DNA from: Anaeromonas frigoriresistens
Lineage (GTDB): Bacteria; Bacillota; Clostridia; Tissierellales; SIT17
NCBI RefSeq assembly: GCF_016820655.1
Contig: NZ_WSFT01000053.1
Coordinates: forward strand, 485,253 to 549,252
Reading direction: 5' to 3'
Length of the DNA: 64,000 nt
Of the stretch, positions 1-8,903 are shown in pieces. The notes below the pieces were generated by a model, which did no database searches, was not told where the DNA came from, and worked only from the letters and a program-made list of their open reading frames with translations. The translations under genes were made by a program, and so were the position numbers. The number at the start of each line of letters is the position of its first letter. Position 1 is the stretch's first letter.

Positions 1-410
1 TCTTCTTGAGTCACATAATTTTTATTAAATCCATCTCCCTCTAACAAAGGATTATAGATTACTTCTTTTAGAACTTCTAATTTGTTTTTTAATATTTCAT
101 CAGATGAAACAAAATCTTCCAGTGGTCCTTCTATTGAAAATCTTATAGCGTGTTTTTCTCCTTTTTTTGCAACACTGACACTCATATCTGATCCATATAA
201 CTCCTCTAATCTTCTTTCAATATCCAATGAGGTTTTATACTTTTTTGTACCTCTTTTTAGAATTAGGGGCACTAGTGTATTACTAGTTACTTCATTTTTA
301 TCTAATGGTAGTATCAAATAAAAACTAATTAATTCAGTTTTAAACTTATCCGTATTAATAACATTCAAATATACTCCATCATTTATCTTTTCTCTAGTTC
401 TATTTAACAA
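1..410 (-). CDS. M16-family peptidase-like protein (YmfF type), 3' end cut by the window edge
   Basis: The open frame runs off the left edge and begins at a TTG codon at 410-408, preceded by AGGAGGG. About 136 residues are visible. The N-terminal layout (short beta strands, then a segment with LKRGT, ERRLEELYGSD and later LEVLKEVIYNPL) is that of the first domain of pitrilysin/insulinase-like peptidases. In active M16 enzymes an HxxEH zinc motif stands just before the KGT-like turn. Here that place reads NTLVPLILKRGT, so the zinc ligands are absent. That matches the non-catalytic YmfF subunit usually found beside catalytic YmfH. The downstream partner would lie outside the window. Family call fairly firm; exact partner unknown. 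Confidence 0.7.
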   Translation of the reverse strand, partial: MLNRTREKINDGVYLNVINTDKFKTELISFYLILPLDKNEVTSNTLVPLILKRGTKKYKTSLDIERRLEELYGSDMSVSVAKKGEKHAIRFSIEGPLEDFVSSDEILKNKLEVLKEVIYNPLLEGDGFNKNYVTQE

Positions 411-425
411 AATTAACCCTCCTAT

Positions 426-1607
426 TTAATTCCAGTTTTGAATATAAACATATTCAATTCTACTGACTATCTCATTTAACAAGTTATTATCTACAAGAAA
501 ACCATCTATTACCTTTCCTTCTACTCCCTCAGGGAATTCAATTTGATCCTTTATTTCATTGTATATATCTATCTTTACTAATTCATTTAATTGAGGATCT
601 ACTACTACGCATACCATTTCAGAAATTCCATATTCAAATAATTCATTACTTTCAGATATGAAGTCTGGATCTAAATTATTATACCATGATAGTTTTATTT
701 TAGAAGAATCGATCTTTAATTCTTGAATCAGCTTTTCTTTAATTTTACTACGAAACATTATGTTTTGCTTTATAGCATCTACATTATCAATCTTATTATT
801 AATATTTTTATCTATTCCTATCAAATTAATTCCTACTTTGTTCATATTTTCAGAATTAATTTGAACTAAGTTTACATAAGATTGAATAAGCGACTCACTA
901 GACCACAATGTCTCTGTGTATTTGGTTTCCACATCATAATTATATAATTTTAATTTAGATATTCTTTCTTGTAAATTTATCATATTATCATCTTCAACCA
1001 AAAACATTGGAACAACTATTATTTTTTTATACCCATCTTTTAATATTTCTAATATTTCATTTTCTAAGTAATTATCATCATATAGATAAGTTAGATATAA
1101 TTTATAATTATCCTTTAAAATATTTTCTAATTTATTATACATAATTATACTTTTCTTTTTATAGTCGCTTTTTCCTAAGTCTTTATATAATTGTTTTGTC
1201 TTATATAACCTATAAGGATAAATTAATATATCTTTTTTTTGTTTTCTCAAAATAATATTTCTCATTTCTTTATCAATTGAATACCTAGGTGCCTCCCCTG
1301 AGTAAACCATTAATACAGCGGTTTTATCTCTTTTCTCATTTGACTCTTCAATTTTATCAGATATATTATAAGCATTAATAAATAGTATAATAAAGATTAA
1401 CAAATATACTAATAGAAATATTGATATAGATTTTATTATTGAAAAATACACCTTTTCCTTTAAAAATTGTAATAGTTTAGTTACAGAGAACATGAAAGTC
1501 AAAATGAAGAAATTTTCAATCGGGTCTTTGTAACACATATACATTAATAAAGATAATACAATAAGAAATATCAACGTATATTTATAATATTTTCTATTCT
1601 CATCCAT
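426..1607 (-). CDS. Membrane-anchored protein with a chelatase-like (ferrochelatase-fold) domain
   Basis: This 393-residue protein starts at ATG 1607 behind GGAGG. Residues about 10-80 hold three hydrophobic helices. The remaining ~300 residues look soluble. They begin with a strand typical of ferrochelatase (KTAVLMVYSGEAPR), continue to GYKKIIVVPMFLVEDDN and a region ending TETLWSS, and end with a second half containing GISEMVCVVVDPQLNE. This two-lobe pattern resembles ferrochelatase/CbiX-type chelatases. Catalytic residues could not be placed with confidence, and a membrane anchor is not typical of the family. It could chelate or bind a metal or tetrapyrrole, or be a degenerate relative. 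It lies 15 nt upstream of the M16-like gene on the same strand. Confidence 0.45.
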   Translation of the reverse strand: MDENRKYYKYTLIFLIVLSLLMYMCYKDPIENFFILTFMFSVTKLLQFLKEKVYFSIIKSISIFLLVYLLIFIILFINAYNISDKIEESNEKRDKTAVLMVYSGEAPRYSIDKEMRNIILRKQKKDILIYPYRLYKTKQLYKDLGKSDYKKKSIIMYNKLENILKDNYKLYLTYLYDDNYLENEILEILKDGYKKIIVVPMFLVEDDNMINLQERISKLKLYNYDVETKYTETLWSSESLIQSYVNLVQINSENMNKVGINLIGIDKNINNKIDNVDAIKQNIMFRSKIKEKLIQELKIDSSKIKLSWYNNLDPDFISESNELFEYGISEMVCVVVDPQLNELVKIDIYNEIKDQIEFPEGVEGKVIDGFLVDNNLLNEIVSRIEYVYIQNWN

Positions 1608-1652
1608 ACTATTCCTCCAAAATATCTAATACTTATATTTATGTTATGAAAC

Positions 1653-1708
1653 AAAGCTTTTATGAAGAAAATCCAGCGAAATCGCTGGATTTTCTTCATA
1701 AAAGCTTT
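1653..1708 (-). terminator. 27-bp perfect hairpin downstream of the YhcN-like gene
   Basis: The arms at 1653-1679 and 1682-1708 are perfectly complementary with a 2-nt loop. It lies just after the lipoprotein stop codon and before the chelatase-like gene. Its T-tract is poor, so it may also act as an RNA end-stabilising or palindromic repeat element. Confidence 0.6.
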
Positions 1709-1728
1709 TTAGTTTTGGATTATTATTT

Positions 1729-2286
1729 TTATTCTGCTCCATTAGGAGTTAATCTATCAATTAAATCTTCTAGATCATCCCCAAAGTCTTCTATAGGATC
1801 TCCTTGTCTAACGTTTTGTGCTATTTCATTAATCCTATCAAATAAATCTTCTTCAGCAGATATATAAACTTCTGTAATATTTTCATCTTCCTCTTTTACT
1901 TTAGTTTCTATATCTTGCCTCATTTGATCAGAGACTTCTCCATCTGTAGTATCTGCAGCATCAATCCCTACAAATGCTGTATTGTCTCTTACAACTACAG
2001 TTGCATCATTAATACCTTCCATTTCTACTATACTGTCTGCTATCATTTCACTATTATCATTCATAGCTCCATCCATATCTTCCTCAGTATCATCCGTCAT
2101 GTCGTTATCTTCCATGCCTTCATCAACGCCTTCATTCATATCATCATCAGTTTCTGGATCATCATATGAATCTACATTGTCATTATCCTCAGGCTCTTCT
2201 TCTTCTGGTTGACAACCTATACTTATAGCTGTAACCATAAGTATAATTAAAAGTATGATACTAAATTTATTAAATTTTATTTTCAT
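1729..2286 (-). CDS. YhcN/YlaJ-family sporulation lipoprotein
   Basis: The protein has 185 residues. Residues 1-24 form a lipoprotein signal peptide, with the lipobox ending at Cys25 (ISIGC). A long acidic linker (about 26-85, rich in D, E, N and M) follows, then a folded C-terminal domain. That domain has a beta strand with NDATVVVRDNTAFVGID and a helical end with VYISAEEDLFDRINEIAQ, typical of the YhcN/YlaJ family. Members in Bacillus are membrane lipoproteins of the forespore or spore. It is a single gene: a terminator-like hairpin separates it from phoU upstream and a perfect palindrome follows it. The family call is firm; the precise role is unknown even in model species. Confidence 0.85.
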   Translation of the reverse strand: MKIKFNKFSIILLIILMVTAISIGCQPEEEEPEDNDNVDSYDDPETDDDMNEGVDEGMEDNDMTDDTEEDMDGAMNDNSEMIADSIVEMEGINDATVVVRDNTAFVGIDAADTTDGEVSDQMRQDIETKVKEEDENITEVYISAEEDLFDRINEIAQNVRQGDPIEDFGDDLEDLIDRLTPNGAE

Positions 2287-2361
2287 ATTTACACCTCCTG
2301 TAATTATTATTTCATAATTTCTAAAATTTATTATTGTATTTTAAAATCAGAGTATAAAAAA

Positions 2362-2386
2362 AGACTCTACTTTTAAAGTAAAGTCT
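2362..2386 (-). terminator. Terminator of the pst-phoU operon
   Basis: An 11-bp stem (2362-2372 with 2376-2386) overlaps the phoU stop codon and is followed on the minus strand by seven T residues. This is a textbook intrinsic terminator. Confidence 0.8.
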
Positions 2387-3032
2387 AATATTCAACCCTA
2401 ATTCCACTTACCATATATATTATTCTTTCGCATATATTAGTAGTATGATCTGCAATTCTTTCAATATATCTACCTATAAACAATAAATTAACAACTTGAG
2501 TCATTATTTCTTTGTTTTGTGTTAACATTTCTAATAATTCTAAATAAATTTTTTCATATATATCATCTATCTCATCATCCATTTTAGCAGCTTCTTTTGC
2601 TAATTCTATATCTTTTTTTACAAAACTATCAAGACTTTTCCTTATCATTTTTTTAGATATATTAGCCATTCTAGGAATATCTATCAAAGGTTTAATATAA
2701 TCTTCTTTACTTAACTTTTTAGTAACTTTTGCTATATTAACTCCATGATCTCCTATCCTTTCAAGATCTGTGATTATCTTTAGAATAGCACTGATATCTC
2801 TTAAATCTTTAGCCATAGGTTGTTGCAAAGCTATAAGTTCTAAACATTTCTTTTCTATTTTTATTTCCATTTCATCAACTCTATCATCTAATTCTATAAC
2901 TTTATCAGCTAATACATCATCTTGTTTTAACAATGAATCAATAGAAATATCAATCATTTCTTCTACCATAACTCCCATCTTAAGCAAAGAGTCATGTAAA
3001 TTTTCAAGTTCTTTATCAAAATATTTTCTCAT
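2385..3032 (-). CDS. phoU: Phosphate transport regulator PhoU
   Basis: The 215-residue protein consists almost entirely of helices in two repeats, as in PhoU. Metal-binding acidic clusters are visible (ELDDRVDEME in the first repeat, KMDDEIDDIYEK in the second), together with DLERIGDHGVNIA and RYIERIADHTTNI, the signature segments of the two halves. PhoU links the Pst transporter to the PhoR/PhoP two-component system and prevents excess phosphate uptake. It is the last gene of the pst operon, 11 nt after pstB. No phoPR genes lie in the window. Confidence 0.95.
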   Translation of the reverse strand: MRKYFDKELENLHDSLLKMGVMVEEMIDISIDSLLKQDDVLADKVIELDDRVDEMEIKIEKKCLELIALQQPMAKDLRDISAILKIITDLERIGDHGVNIAKVTKKLSKEDYIKPLIDIPRMANISKKMIRKSLDSFVKKDIELAKEAAKMDDEIDDIYEKIYLELLEMLTQNKEIMTQVVNLLFIGRYIERIADHTTNICERIIYMVSGIRVEY

Positions 3033-3043
3033 ATAAACCCTCC

Positions 3044-3799
3044 TTAACCAAATCTACCTGTAATATAATCTTCTGTTCTTTTATCCTCTGGACTCGAGAA
3101 TATTCTTGACGTTTCACCGTATTCTACTAAATTACCCATTAAGAAAAAAGCTGTATTGTCTGATATTCTTCCTGCTTGTTGCATTGAGTGAGTCACTATT
3201 ACTATAGTGTATTTATCTTTTAGTTCTTCAATCAATTCTTCTATCTTTGATGTAGCAACTGGATCTAATGCGGATGTAGGTTCATCCATTAATAAAACAT
3301 CAGGTTTCATAGCAAGTGCTCTAGCTATACATAGTCTTTGTTGTTGTCCTCCAGATAATGACCATGCTGAAGAATCAAGTCTATCTTTTACTTCTTCCCA
3401 TAAAGCTGCATCCTTCAAGCTAGTTTCAACTATTTTATCTAATTCTGATTTCTTTTTAATACCATGTCTTTTTGGCCCAAATACTACATTTTCATATATA
3501 GATTTAGGAAATGGATTTGGTTTTTGAAATACCATCCCTACTTTTTTTCTTAATTCAACCACATCTACTTTGGGAGAATATATATCTTGACCATCATATA
3601 TTATTTCTCCAGTGTGTTTAGTTCCATCTATTAAATCATTCATACGATTCATCGTTCTAATAAATGTAGATTTACCACAACCTGAAGGTCCAATAAATGC
3701 TGTTACTTTCTTTTCTTCTATCTCAATATTTATATCATTTAAAGCTTTAAAATCTCCATAATAAAAATCTAAATTCTTAACGTTTATTTTAACACTCAT
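3044..3799 (-). CDS. pstB: Phosphate ABC transporter ATP-binding protein PstB
   Basis: The 251-residue ATPase has Walker A at 37-45 (GPSGCGKST), the signature LSGGQQQRL near 150, Walker B plus D-loop ([12 protein letters not shown]) near 170, and the switch His in VTHSM. The Q-loop segment [15 protein letters not shown] is diagnostic of PstB. It energises high-affinity phosphate import through PstC/PstA. The start is ATG 3799 behind AGGAGGATTA. It sits between pstA and phoU with gaps of 16 and 11 nt, so it is translated from the same transcript. Confidence 0.97.
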   Translation of the reverse strand: MSVKINVKNLDFYYGDFKALNDINIEIEEKKVTAFIGPSGCGKSTFIRTMNRMNDLIDGTKHTGEIIYDGQDIYSPKVDVVELRKKVGMVFQKPNPFPKSIYENVVFGPKRHGIKKKSELDKIVETSLKDAALWEEVKDRLDSSAWSLSGGQQQRLCIARALAMKPDVLLMDEPTSALDPVATSKIEELIEELKDKYTIVIVTHSMQQAGRISDNTAFFLMGNLVEYGETSRIFSSPEDKRTEDYITGRFG

Positions 3800-3815
3800 C
3801 CTTAATCCTCCTGTT

Positions 3816-4676
3816 CTATCCTTTAATACGATTCTGATATTTATTTCTAAGAATTATAGCTACTGCATTGGCTCCTAATAATAAAACTAATAAAATAATT
3901 ATAGCTCCTGCTGCTAAATCATGAAATTCAGCTTTAGGCATACTTGACCAGTTATAAATCTGAATTGGTAATATAGTAAATTTATCAAAAACACTTTTAG
4001 GCGTAAATGCTATAAATGAAACTGCTCCTACCATTAGTACTGAAGCAGTATCTCCTAAACCTCTAGCAATAGCTAATATGGATCCTGTTAAAATTCCAGG
4101 CAATGAATAAGGTAATACTACGCCTTTAATTACTTGCCATTTAGTTGATCCTAAGGCATAGGCCCCATGTCTTAACTCTTTAGGTACGCTTTTTATAGCT
4201 TCCTGGGCTGCTACTATAATAATAGGTAATATAAGAAGTGTTAAAGTCAAAGCTCCAGATAAAATACTTCTTCCAAACCCAAATAAATGTACAAATATTC
4301 CTAATCCTAATATACCAAAAACAATAGATGGAACTCCTGCTAGATTAGCAATATTTAGTTTTATAATTCTTGTTAATAAATTTCTATCATCAGAATACTC
4401 TTCTAGATAAAGGGCTGAACCTACACCTATTGGTAATGAAAAGATAATTGTAAGTCCTATAATCCATATACTTCCTGATAATGCAGCTTTTATTCCAGCT
4501 TTTTCTACAAATCTCGAAGTATAATTAGTAAAAAAATCTATACTTAAATATTTAAATCCATCCTTAAATATATCAAATAATAATATACCCAGTATAATCA
4601 AAGCAAATAAAGTTACCGAGAATACTAAGCCGTGAAAAAAATTATCCATTAATCTTCTTTTCTGTAGATTAGTCAT
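3816..4676 (-). CDS. pstA: Phosphate ABC transporter permease PstA
   Basis: The 286-residue membrane protein has about six helices and the binding-protein-dependent transport loop ([20 protein letters not shown]) that docks on PstB. The segment [19 protein letters not shown] is typical of PstA. It forms the inner-membrane phosphate channel with PstC. Its start codon overlaps the last base of pstC (shared base 4676), which indicates translational coupling. Confidence 0.95.
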   Translation of the reverse strand: MTNLQKRRLMDNFFHGLVFSVTLFALIILGILLFDIFKDGFKYLSIDFFTNYTSRFVEKAGIKAALSGSIWIIGLTIIFSLPIGVGSALYLEEYSDDRNLLTRIIKLNIANLAGVPSIVFGILGLGIFVHLFGFGRSILSGALTLTLLILPIIIVAAQEAIKSVPKELRHGAYALGSTKWQVIKGVVLPYSLPGILTGSILAIARGLGDTASVLMVGAVSFIAFTPKSVFDKFTILPIQIYNWSSMPKAEFHDLAAGAIIILLVLLLGANAVAIILRNKYQNRIKG

Positions 4677-5602
4677 TAATATTCCTCCCTGTACTTCTTA
4701 ATTATCATTCGAGCAATAATGTTCATAAATAATGTCATTAAGAATAATAGCATTCCTACAGCAAATATAGTTTTATATATAAGTCCACCATGAGTAACAT
4801 CTCCTTTAGCTACCTGTACAATAAAAGCTGTCATTGTTTGAACACTCTCTAAGGGGTTTAATGTTAATTTTGGTGTAGAACCTGCTGCTAATGTAACTAT
4901 CATTGTCTCTCCGATTGCTCTAGAAATTGCTAATACAAAAGAAGATATTATACTAGATAAAGCCGCTGGTATAACTACCTTTGTAGACACTTCAAACTTG
5001 GTGGATCCTAATGCATATGCAGCATGTCTTATTTCATCTGGGACTGCTTTCATAGCATCCTCACTTAGGGATGAAATCATTGGAATAATCATGATTCCTA
5101 CTGCAATACTACCACTTAACGCATTGAATATATTAATAGTTGGGAAAAAAATCTTTAATATTGGTGTGATAAATGTCAGAGCAAAATATCCATATACTAT
5201 AGAAGGAATACCTGCCAATATTTCTAGTAAAGGCTTAATAACTTTCCTTGTTCTATCAGAAGCATATTCACTAAGATATATAGCACTTCCTAATCCTATT
5301 GGTATTGCTACAACGCTACCATATATTGCAATCATCAGAGTTCCTGCAACTAGGGGTAGTACTCCAAACTTAGGATTTGCAAATAATGCAGTCCATTCAG
5401 TCCCAGTTAAAAAGTCTATAATTGAAACCTCTCCGAAAAATGCTATTGTTTCTTTAGATAAAGTAGCTACAATACCTATTGTAGTGAAAATAGATAGAGA
5501 TGCTAATACTAATAAAATCGTTGATATTGATTTTTCTTTCATTCTTCTTCTTTTTTTCTCTTTATTATCTGTCATATTTGACTTCTCTTCATAAGTAGCC
5601 AT
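4676..5602 (-). CDS. pstC: Phosphate ABC transporter permease PstC
   Basis: The start was set at ATG 5602 (MATYEEKSN), which follows GGGAGG at a good distance. A longer reading from 5635 would place this Shine-Dalgarno sequence inside the gene. The resulting 308-residue protein has a charged N-terminal tail (KKRRRMKEK), six predicted membrane helices and the coupling loop DAMKAVPDEIRHAAYALGST. It pairs with PstA. Its own PhoP-box-like array lies 60-90 bp upstream, and a terminator separates it from pstS, so pstCAB-phoU can probably be transcribed both by read-through and from its own promoter. Confidence 0.95.
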   Translation of the reverse strand: MATYEEKSNMTDNKEKKRRRMKEKSISTILLVLASLSIFTTIGIVATLSKETIAFFGEVSIIDFLTGTEWTALFANPKFGVLPLVAGTLMIAIYGSVVAIPIGLGSAIYLSEYASDRTRKVIKPLLEILAGIPSIVYGYFALTFITPILKIFFPTINIFNALSGSIAVGIMIIPMISSLSEDAMKAVPDEIRHAAYALGSTKFEVSTKVVIPAALSSIISSFVLAISRAIGETMIVTLAAGSTPKLTLNPLESVQTMTAFIVQVAKGDVTHGGLIYKTIFAVGMLLFLMTLFMNIIARMIIKKYREEY

Positions 5603-5639
5603 ATTTAAATCCTCCCTTATCTCATCAAGATACAACCTT

Positions 5640-5693
5640 ATTATATTTTATTTAATTGCTCTTGTTGTTTACTGAAGGTTAATGATGTGTTAA
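5640..5693 (-). promoter_or_regulatory. PhoP-box-like array and promoter before pstC
   Basis: On the minus strand three TTAACA-like hexamers (TTAACA at 5693-5688, TTAACC at 5682-5677, TAAACA at 5671-5666) recur every 11 bp. This is the spacing of direct repeats bound by PhoP in Bacillus. A TATAAT -10 box lies at 5645-5640. The proximal repeat sits where the -35 box would be, as in PhoP-activated promoters. Confidence 0.6.
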
Positions 5694-5824
5694 TTCTAGG
5701 TAAAGTACTGAATATGAATGAATATTCTTTATAAAAAAAGTAAATATATATAGAATAAACTTAAAAATACTCTTTTAATTGTTAACTATATTGTATGTAA
5801 TCCTACCACTTTCTAAACAAATAA

Positions 5825-5850
5825 AAGAAGAACCCAACTGGGTTCTTCTT
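5825..5850 (-). terminator. Intrinsic terminator/attenuator between pstS and pstC
   Basis: A perfect 12-bp stem (5825-5836 with 5839-5850, 2-nt loop) is followed by TTTTATTT on the minus strand. Its position directly after pstS fits partial termination, so that the binding protein is made in excess over the permease. Confidence 0.8.
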
Positions 5851-5859
5851 GCTAACTAA

Positions 5860-6834
5860 TTACTTTAATTTATCTAATTCTTCTTTATATCTCTCAGGAG
5901 ATAAAGCAACATATCCTGTTGTAGGTACTATGTCTGGACCATTGTTCATATAGTACTCTACAAATGCTTGTACTTGTGATTCATTATTATAATGTTCTGT
6001 ATTTACATAGATAAATATTGGTCTTGCTAAGGGAGTGTACTCTCCACTTCCTATATTCTCTGGAGTAGGCTCAACTCCATCTATTTTTAGTGCTTTTAAC
6101 TTATCTTGATTTTCTTCATAATATGCAAATCCAAAATATCCCATTGCATATTCATCACCAGCAACACCTTGTACTAACACGTTATCATCTTCACTTGCAG
6201 TAAAGTCAGTTCTTACTGCTCCTCCTTCTCCATTTATTGCTTCAGTAAAGTAATCAAATGTACCGGAGTCAGTTCCAGGACCGTATAATTTAATTTCTTC
6301 TTCTGGCCATTCTGATCTTACATCGCTCCATAACTTCACATCACTGTCAGGTTCCCAGATTTTGTTTAATTCTTTAACTGAGATGTCATCTACCCAGTCA
6401 TTATTAGGGTTAACTACTACAGAAATACCATCAAGAGCTACTGTTAATTGTTCAAATTCAATACCATTTTCTTCAGCCTTTGCAGCTTCTTCATCTTTCA
6501 TATTTCTAGAAGCATTACTTATGTGTGTCTCTCCTGTTGTAAATCTTTTCATTCCTCCCCCTGTTCCAGAAACTCCTACTGTTACTTGTACCTCAGGATT
6601 TTCAGCTTGGAATTCTTCTGCTATAGCCATTGTTATTGGATAAACTGTTGAGGAACCATCAGCTTCTACTGATCCACTTAAATCACCATTTGTTTCCTCT
6701 TTATCTGTTGTTTCACCATCTCCTGTGTCTTGTGTTTCCTCCCCCTCATCAGTTCCACATCCTGCGAATATTGATACTGATAATAGTAATACTAAAAATA
6801 ATGCAATTAATTTTGAACTTAATACTTTTCTCAT
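5860..6834 (-). CDS. pstS: Phosphate-binding lipoprotein PstS
   Basis: The 324-residue protein has a lipoprotein signal with the lipobox ending at Cys26 (SIFAGC), a low-complexity acidic/Thr linker to about residue 55, then the PstS fold. Phosphate-contacting motifs are visible: GSSTVYPI, SGTGGGMKRF and, later, YGPGTDSGTFDYF. It captures phosphate outside the membrane and delivers it to PstC/PstA. It is the first gene of the operon, with a PhoP-box array and a -10 box upstream and a terminator directly downstream. Confidence 0.95.
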   Translation of the reverse strand: MRKVLSSKLIALFLVLLLSVSIFAGCGTDEGEETQDTGDGETTDKEETNGDLSGSVEADGSSTVYPITMAIAEEFQAENPEVQVTVGVSGTGGGMKRFTTGETHISNASRNMKDEEAAKAEENGIEFEQLTVALDGISVVVNPNNDWVDDISVKELNKIWEPDSDVKLWSDVRSEWPEEEIKLYGPGTDSGTFDYFTEAINGEGGAVRTDFTASEDDNVLVQGVAGDEYAMGYFGFAYYEENQDKLKALKIDGVEPTPENIGSGEYTPLARPIFIYVNTEHYNNESQVQAFVEYYMNNGPDIVPTTGYVALSPERYKEELDKLK

Positions 6835-6889
6835 TTAAATAACTCCTCTCAACATTTATTTTTTTATCTGACATTAAGAATTATAACAC

Positions 6890-6944
6890 CTTATTTTTCC
6901 CTATATGTTGTGTACAAGTTAATGGGATGTTAATTAAGTGTTAA
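6890..6944 (-). promoter_or_regulatory. PhoP-box-like array and promoter of pstS
   Basis: The minus strand carries TTAACA (6944-6939), TTAACA (6933-6928) and TTAACT (6922-6917), exactly 11 bp apart. A TATAAT -10 box follows at 6895-6890. The distance from proximal repeat to -10 (27 bp) is nearly the same as before pstC (26 bp), which supports a shared activator. Further TTAACA-like hexamers occur at 6960-6965 and 6994-6999. Confidence 0.7.
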
Positions 6945-6955
6945 TTGGGTTTGTA

Positions 6956-6984
6956 TTGAAGTTAATCTGTATATACTGTATAAT
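6956..6984 (+). promoter_or_regulatory. Likely sigma-A promoter of ychF
   Basis: TTGAAG at 6956-6961 and TATAAT at 6979-6984 are separated by 17 bp, 56 bp before the ychF start. It overlaps the distal PhoP-box-like hexamers of the divergent pstS promoter region. Confidence 0.55.
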
Positions 6985-7040
6985 TTACACTAGTGTTAAT
7001 TTATATGTATTGAAGGAATTAATTGAAAGGAGATTTATAT

Positions 7041-8132
7041 ATGAAATTAGGTATAGTTGGATTGCCTAATGTAGGAAAGTCTACATTATTCAATGCCATT
7101 ACAAAAGCAGGCGCAGAATCTGCTAATTACCCATTCTGTACAATAGAGCCTAATGTAGGTGTTGTATCAGTCCCTGATGAAAGACTTGATAGACTAACTG
7201 AAATGTTTGGATCACAAAAAAAGCTACCTACTGCTATTGAGTTTTTTGATATTGCAGGACTAGTTAAAGGAGCAAGTAAAGGTGAGGGGTTAGGTAATAA
7301 ATTCTTATCCCATATTAGAGAAGTAGAAGCAATAGTACACGTGGTAAGATGCTTTGAAGATGAAAATATAACTCATGTAGAAGGAAGTATTGATCCATTA
7401 AGAGATATTGAAATAATTGATTTAGAGCTTATTTTATCTGATCTAGAAATAATGAGTAGAAGATTATTCAAAACAGAAAAATTAGCCAAAAGTGATAAAT
7501 CATTATTGAAAGAACTAGACATAACAAAAAAAATTGTTGAAGTTCTAGAAGAAGGAAAACCAGTAAGAAGTATTGATTTCAATGATGATGATAGTATTTT
7601 TGTTAAGCATTTAAATCTTTTATCAAATAAACCAGTATTGTATGCTGCTAATATATCTGAAGAAGATATAATCAGTGGTAGTGAAAATGAACATCTATTA
7701 GCTTTAAAAGAGCATGCTAAAAACGAAGTATCTGGCTTAATAACAGTCTGTGGTAAAATTGAATCAGAAATAGCTGAACTAGAAGATGATGAAAAAGAGA
7801 TGTTCTTAGAGGAATTAGGACTTAAAGAATCTGGACTAGATAGATTAATAAAAGCTAGCTATGATTTACTAGGATTAATATCCTTCCTAACAGCTGGACC
7901 AAAGGAATCTAGAGCATGGACCATTAAAAAAGGGTGGAAAGCACCTCAAGCTGCTGGGAAAATCCATACTGATATGGAAAAAGGGTTTATAAGAGCCGAA
8001 ATAGTAAGCTTTGAAGACTTAGATAATGCAGGAAATATGGCTAAAGCAAAAGAACAAGGACTTGTTAGACTTGAAGGCAAAGAATATATAATGAAAGATG
8101 GCGATGTAGTAGTATTCAGATTTAATGTATAA
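7041..8132 (+). CDS. ychF: Redox-regulated Obg-family ATPase YchF
   Basis: The start was placed at ATG 7041, 9 nt after AAAGGAG; an upstream TTG at 7023 would lie before the Shine-Dalgarno sequence. The 363-residue protein has G1 GLPNVGKST at 7-15, G3 [10 protein letters not shown], a coiled-coil middle region (about 130-200), and a C-terminal TGS-type domain ([22 protein letters not shown]). YchF/OLA1 proteins bind ATP rather than GTP and associate with ribosomes; they are implicated in stress responses. It is monocistronic, transcribed away from pst, and ends in a bidirectional terminator. Confidence 0.95.
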   Translation: MKLGIVGLPNVGKSTLFNAITKAGAESANYPFCTIEPNVGVVSVPDERLDRLTEMFGSQKKLPTAIEFFDIAGLVKGASKGEGLGNKFLSHIREVEAIVHVVRCFEDENITHVEGSIDPLRDIEIIDLELILSDLEIMSRRLFKTEKLAKSDKSLLKELDITKKIVEVLEEGKPVRSIDFNDDDSIFVKHLNLLSNKPVLYAANISEEDIISGSENEHLLALKEHAKNEVSGLITVCGKIESEIAELEDDEKEMFLEELGLKESGLDRLIKASYDLLGLISFLTAGPKESRAWTIKKGWKAPQAAGKIHTDMEKGFIRAEIVSFEDLDNAGNMAKAKEQGLVRLEGKEYIMKDGDVVVFRFNV

Positions 8133-8172
8133 AAAAATTCCCTTTACAATTAATTGTAGAGGGAATTTTTTT
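8131..8172. terminator. Bidirectional terminator between ychF and yaaR
   Basis: A 13-bp A/T-flanked stem (8131-8143 with 8160-8172) plus an inner TACAAT/ATTGTA pairing. It has T-runs on both strands and lies between convergent genes, overlapping the yaaR stop codon. Confidence 0.8.
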
Positions 8173-8602
8173 ATACATATATATTTAATAATAAACCTTC
8201 TATTTCACCAACTATTTTCAATAGATTTAATCTTTTATTTTCTCCTTCTAACATATCATCAGTTAAATCCATTAATTTATCATCTACTTTAGATACAATC
8301 TTTAATATCCTAGATCTCCCACCTCGCCTAAACCCACCTCTTTTATCTAAGTCTAAGCCTGACTCTACTGCTTCATCTAGAAAAGCTTTAATCTTTTTTT
8401 TATAATCAAAAAGATTTTCAATAGTTCTTTTTTGAGCCAATTGTTTTCCTGATTCTGTAATCTCTGATATGATTTTATATATACGTTCTAAACTAGCATC
8501 ATTAGTTTTTTTCTCTATAACTTCTTGAAATGAAATCCCAGTATTGTTCTTTGTATTATTAATTACATCTATATTTTTCATTCCCACTCTATCTACTTTC
8601 AC
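8171..8602 (-). CDS. yaaR: YaaR (DUF327) family protein
   Basis: The 143-residue soluble helical protein matches the DUF327/YaaR pattern: a short disordered N-terminus, then helices with ISEITESGKQLAQKRTIENL, DYKKKIKAFLDEAV and a basic GGFRRGGRSRI turn before ILKIVSKVDDKLMDL. The function of YaaR is unknown. Here it is the last gene of a trio behind FliK-like and FlhB-C-terminal-like genes, 10 nt after the latter. The context suggests a link to flagellar export or assembly, but that is only inference. Confidence 0.85.
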   Translation of the reverse strand: MKVDRVGMKNIDVINNTKNNTGISFQEVIEKKTNDASLERIYKIISEITESGKQLAQKRTIENLFDYKKKIKAFLDEAVESGLDLDKRGGFRRGGRSRILKIVSKVDDKLMDLTDDMLEGENKRLNLLKIVGEIEGLLLNIYV

Positions 8603-8612
8603 TATATCACTC

Positions 8613-8903
8613 CTATGCCTCTCCCTCTAAATCCTGTAACAATAAAAACACCTCTGCTATTACAGAATATAATTGAGGAGGTATATTTTCTCCTAAATCC
8701 ATGTCAAGTAAATTTCCTAATAAAGATATATCTTCTTCCAATGGAATATCTCTTATTTTGGCAATTTCTATAAGTTCTTCTGCCATTTTTCCTTTTCTTC
8801 TTGAAACAATTTCCGGTAAGGAATCAGTGGCATTATCATAATGGACTGCAATGGCTCTTTTCTCTTTAAAATTGTTCTTAAAATTAAACCTTTTATTATT
8901 CAT
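8613..8903 (-). CDS. ylqH: FlhB C-terminal-domain homologue (YlqH/FlhX type)
   Basis: This 96-residue protein is the cytoplasmic C-terminal domain of the type III export switch protein FlhB without its membrane part. It has AIAVHYDNATDSLPEIVSRR, then IAKIRDIPLEEDISLLGNLL and a helical end (PPQLYSVIAEVFLLL). In FlhB the NPTH loop autocleaves; here that position reads YDNA, so cleavage is not expected. Such short copies are known from Bacillus (YlqH) beside a FliK-like gene, which is the arrangement here. The start codon overlaps the stop of the upstream gene by 4 nt (8900-8903), so the two are translationally coupled. Confidence 0.85.
   Translation of the reverse strand: MNNKRFNFKNNFKEKRAIAVHYDNATDSLPEIVSRRKGKMAEELIEIAKIRDIPLEEDISLLGNLLDMDLGENIPPQLYSVIAEVFLLLQDLEGEA

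Noticed and set aside
1982..2212. Serine-rich open frame on the plus strand
   Set aside because: It is the reverse reading of the acidic, Asp/Glu-rich linker of the YhcN-like lipoprotein on the other strand.
4998..5594. 198-residue open frame on the plus strand
   Set aside because: It lies wholly opposite pstC, has no ribosome binding site and no recognisable protein pattern.
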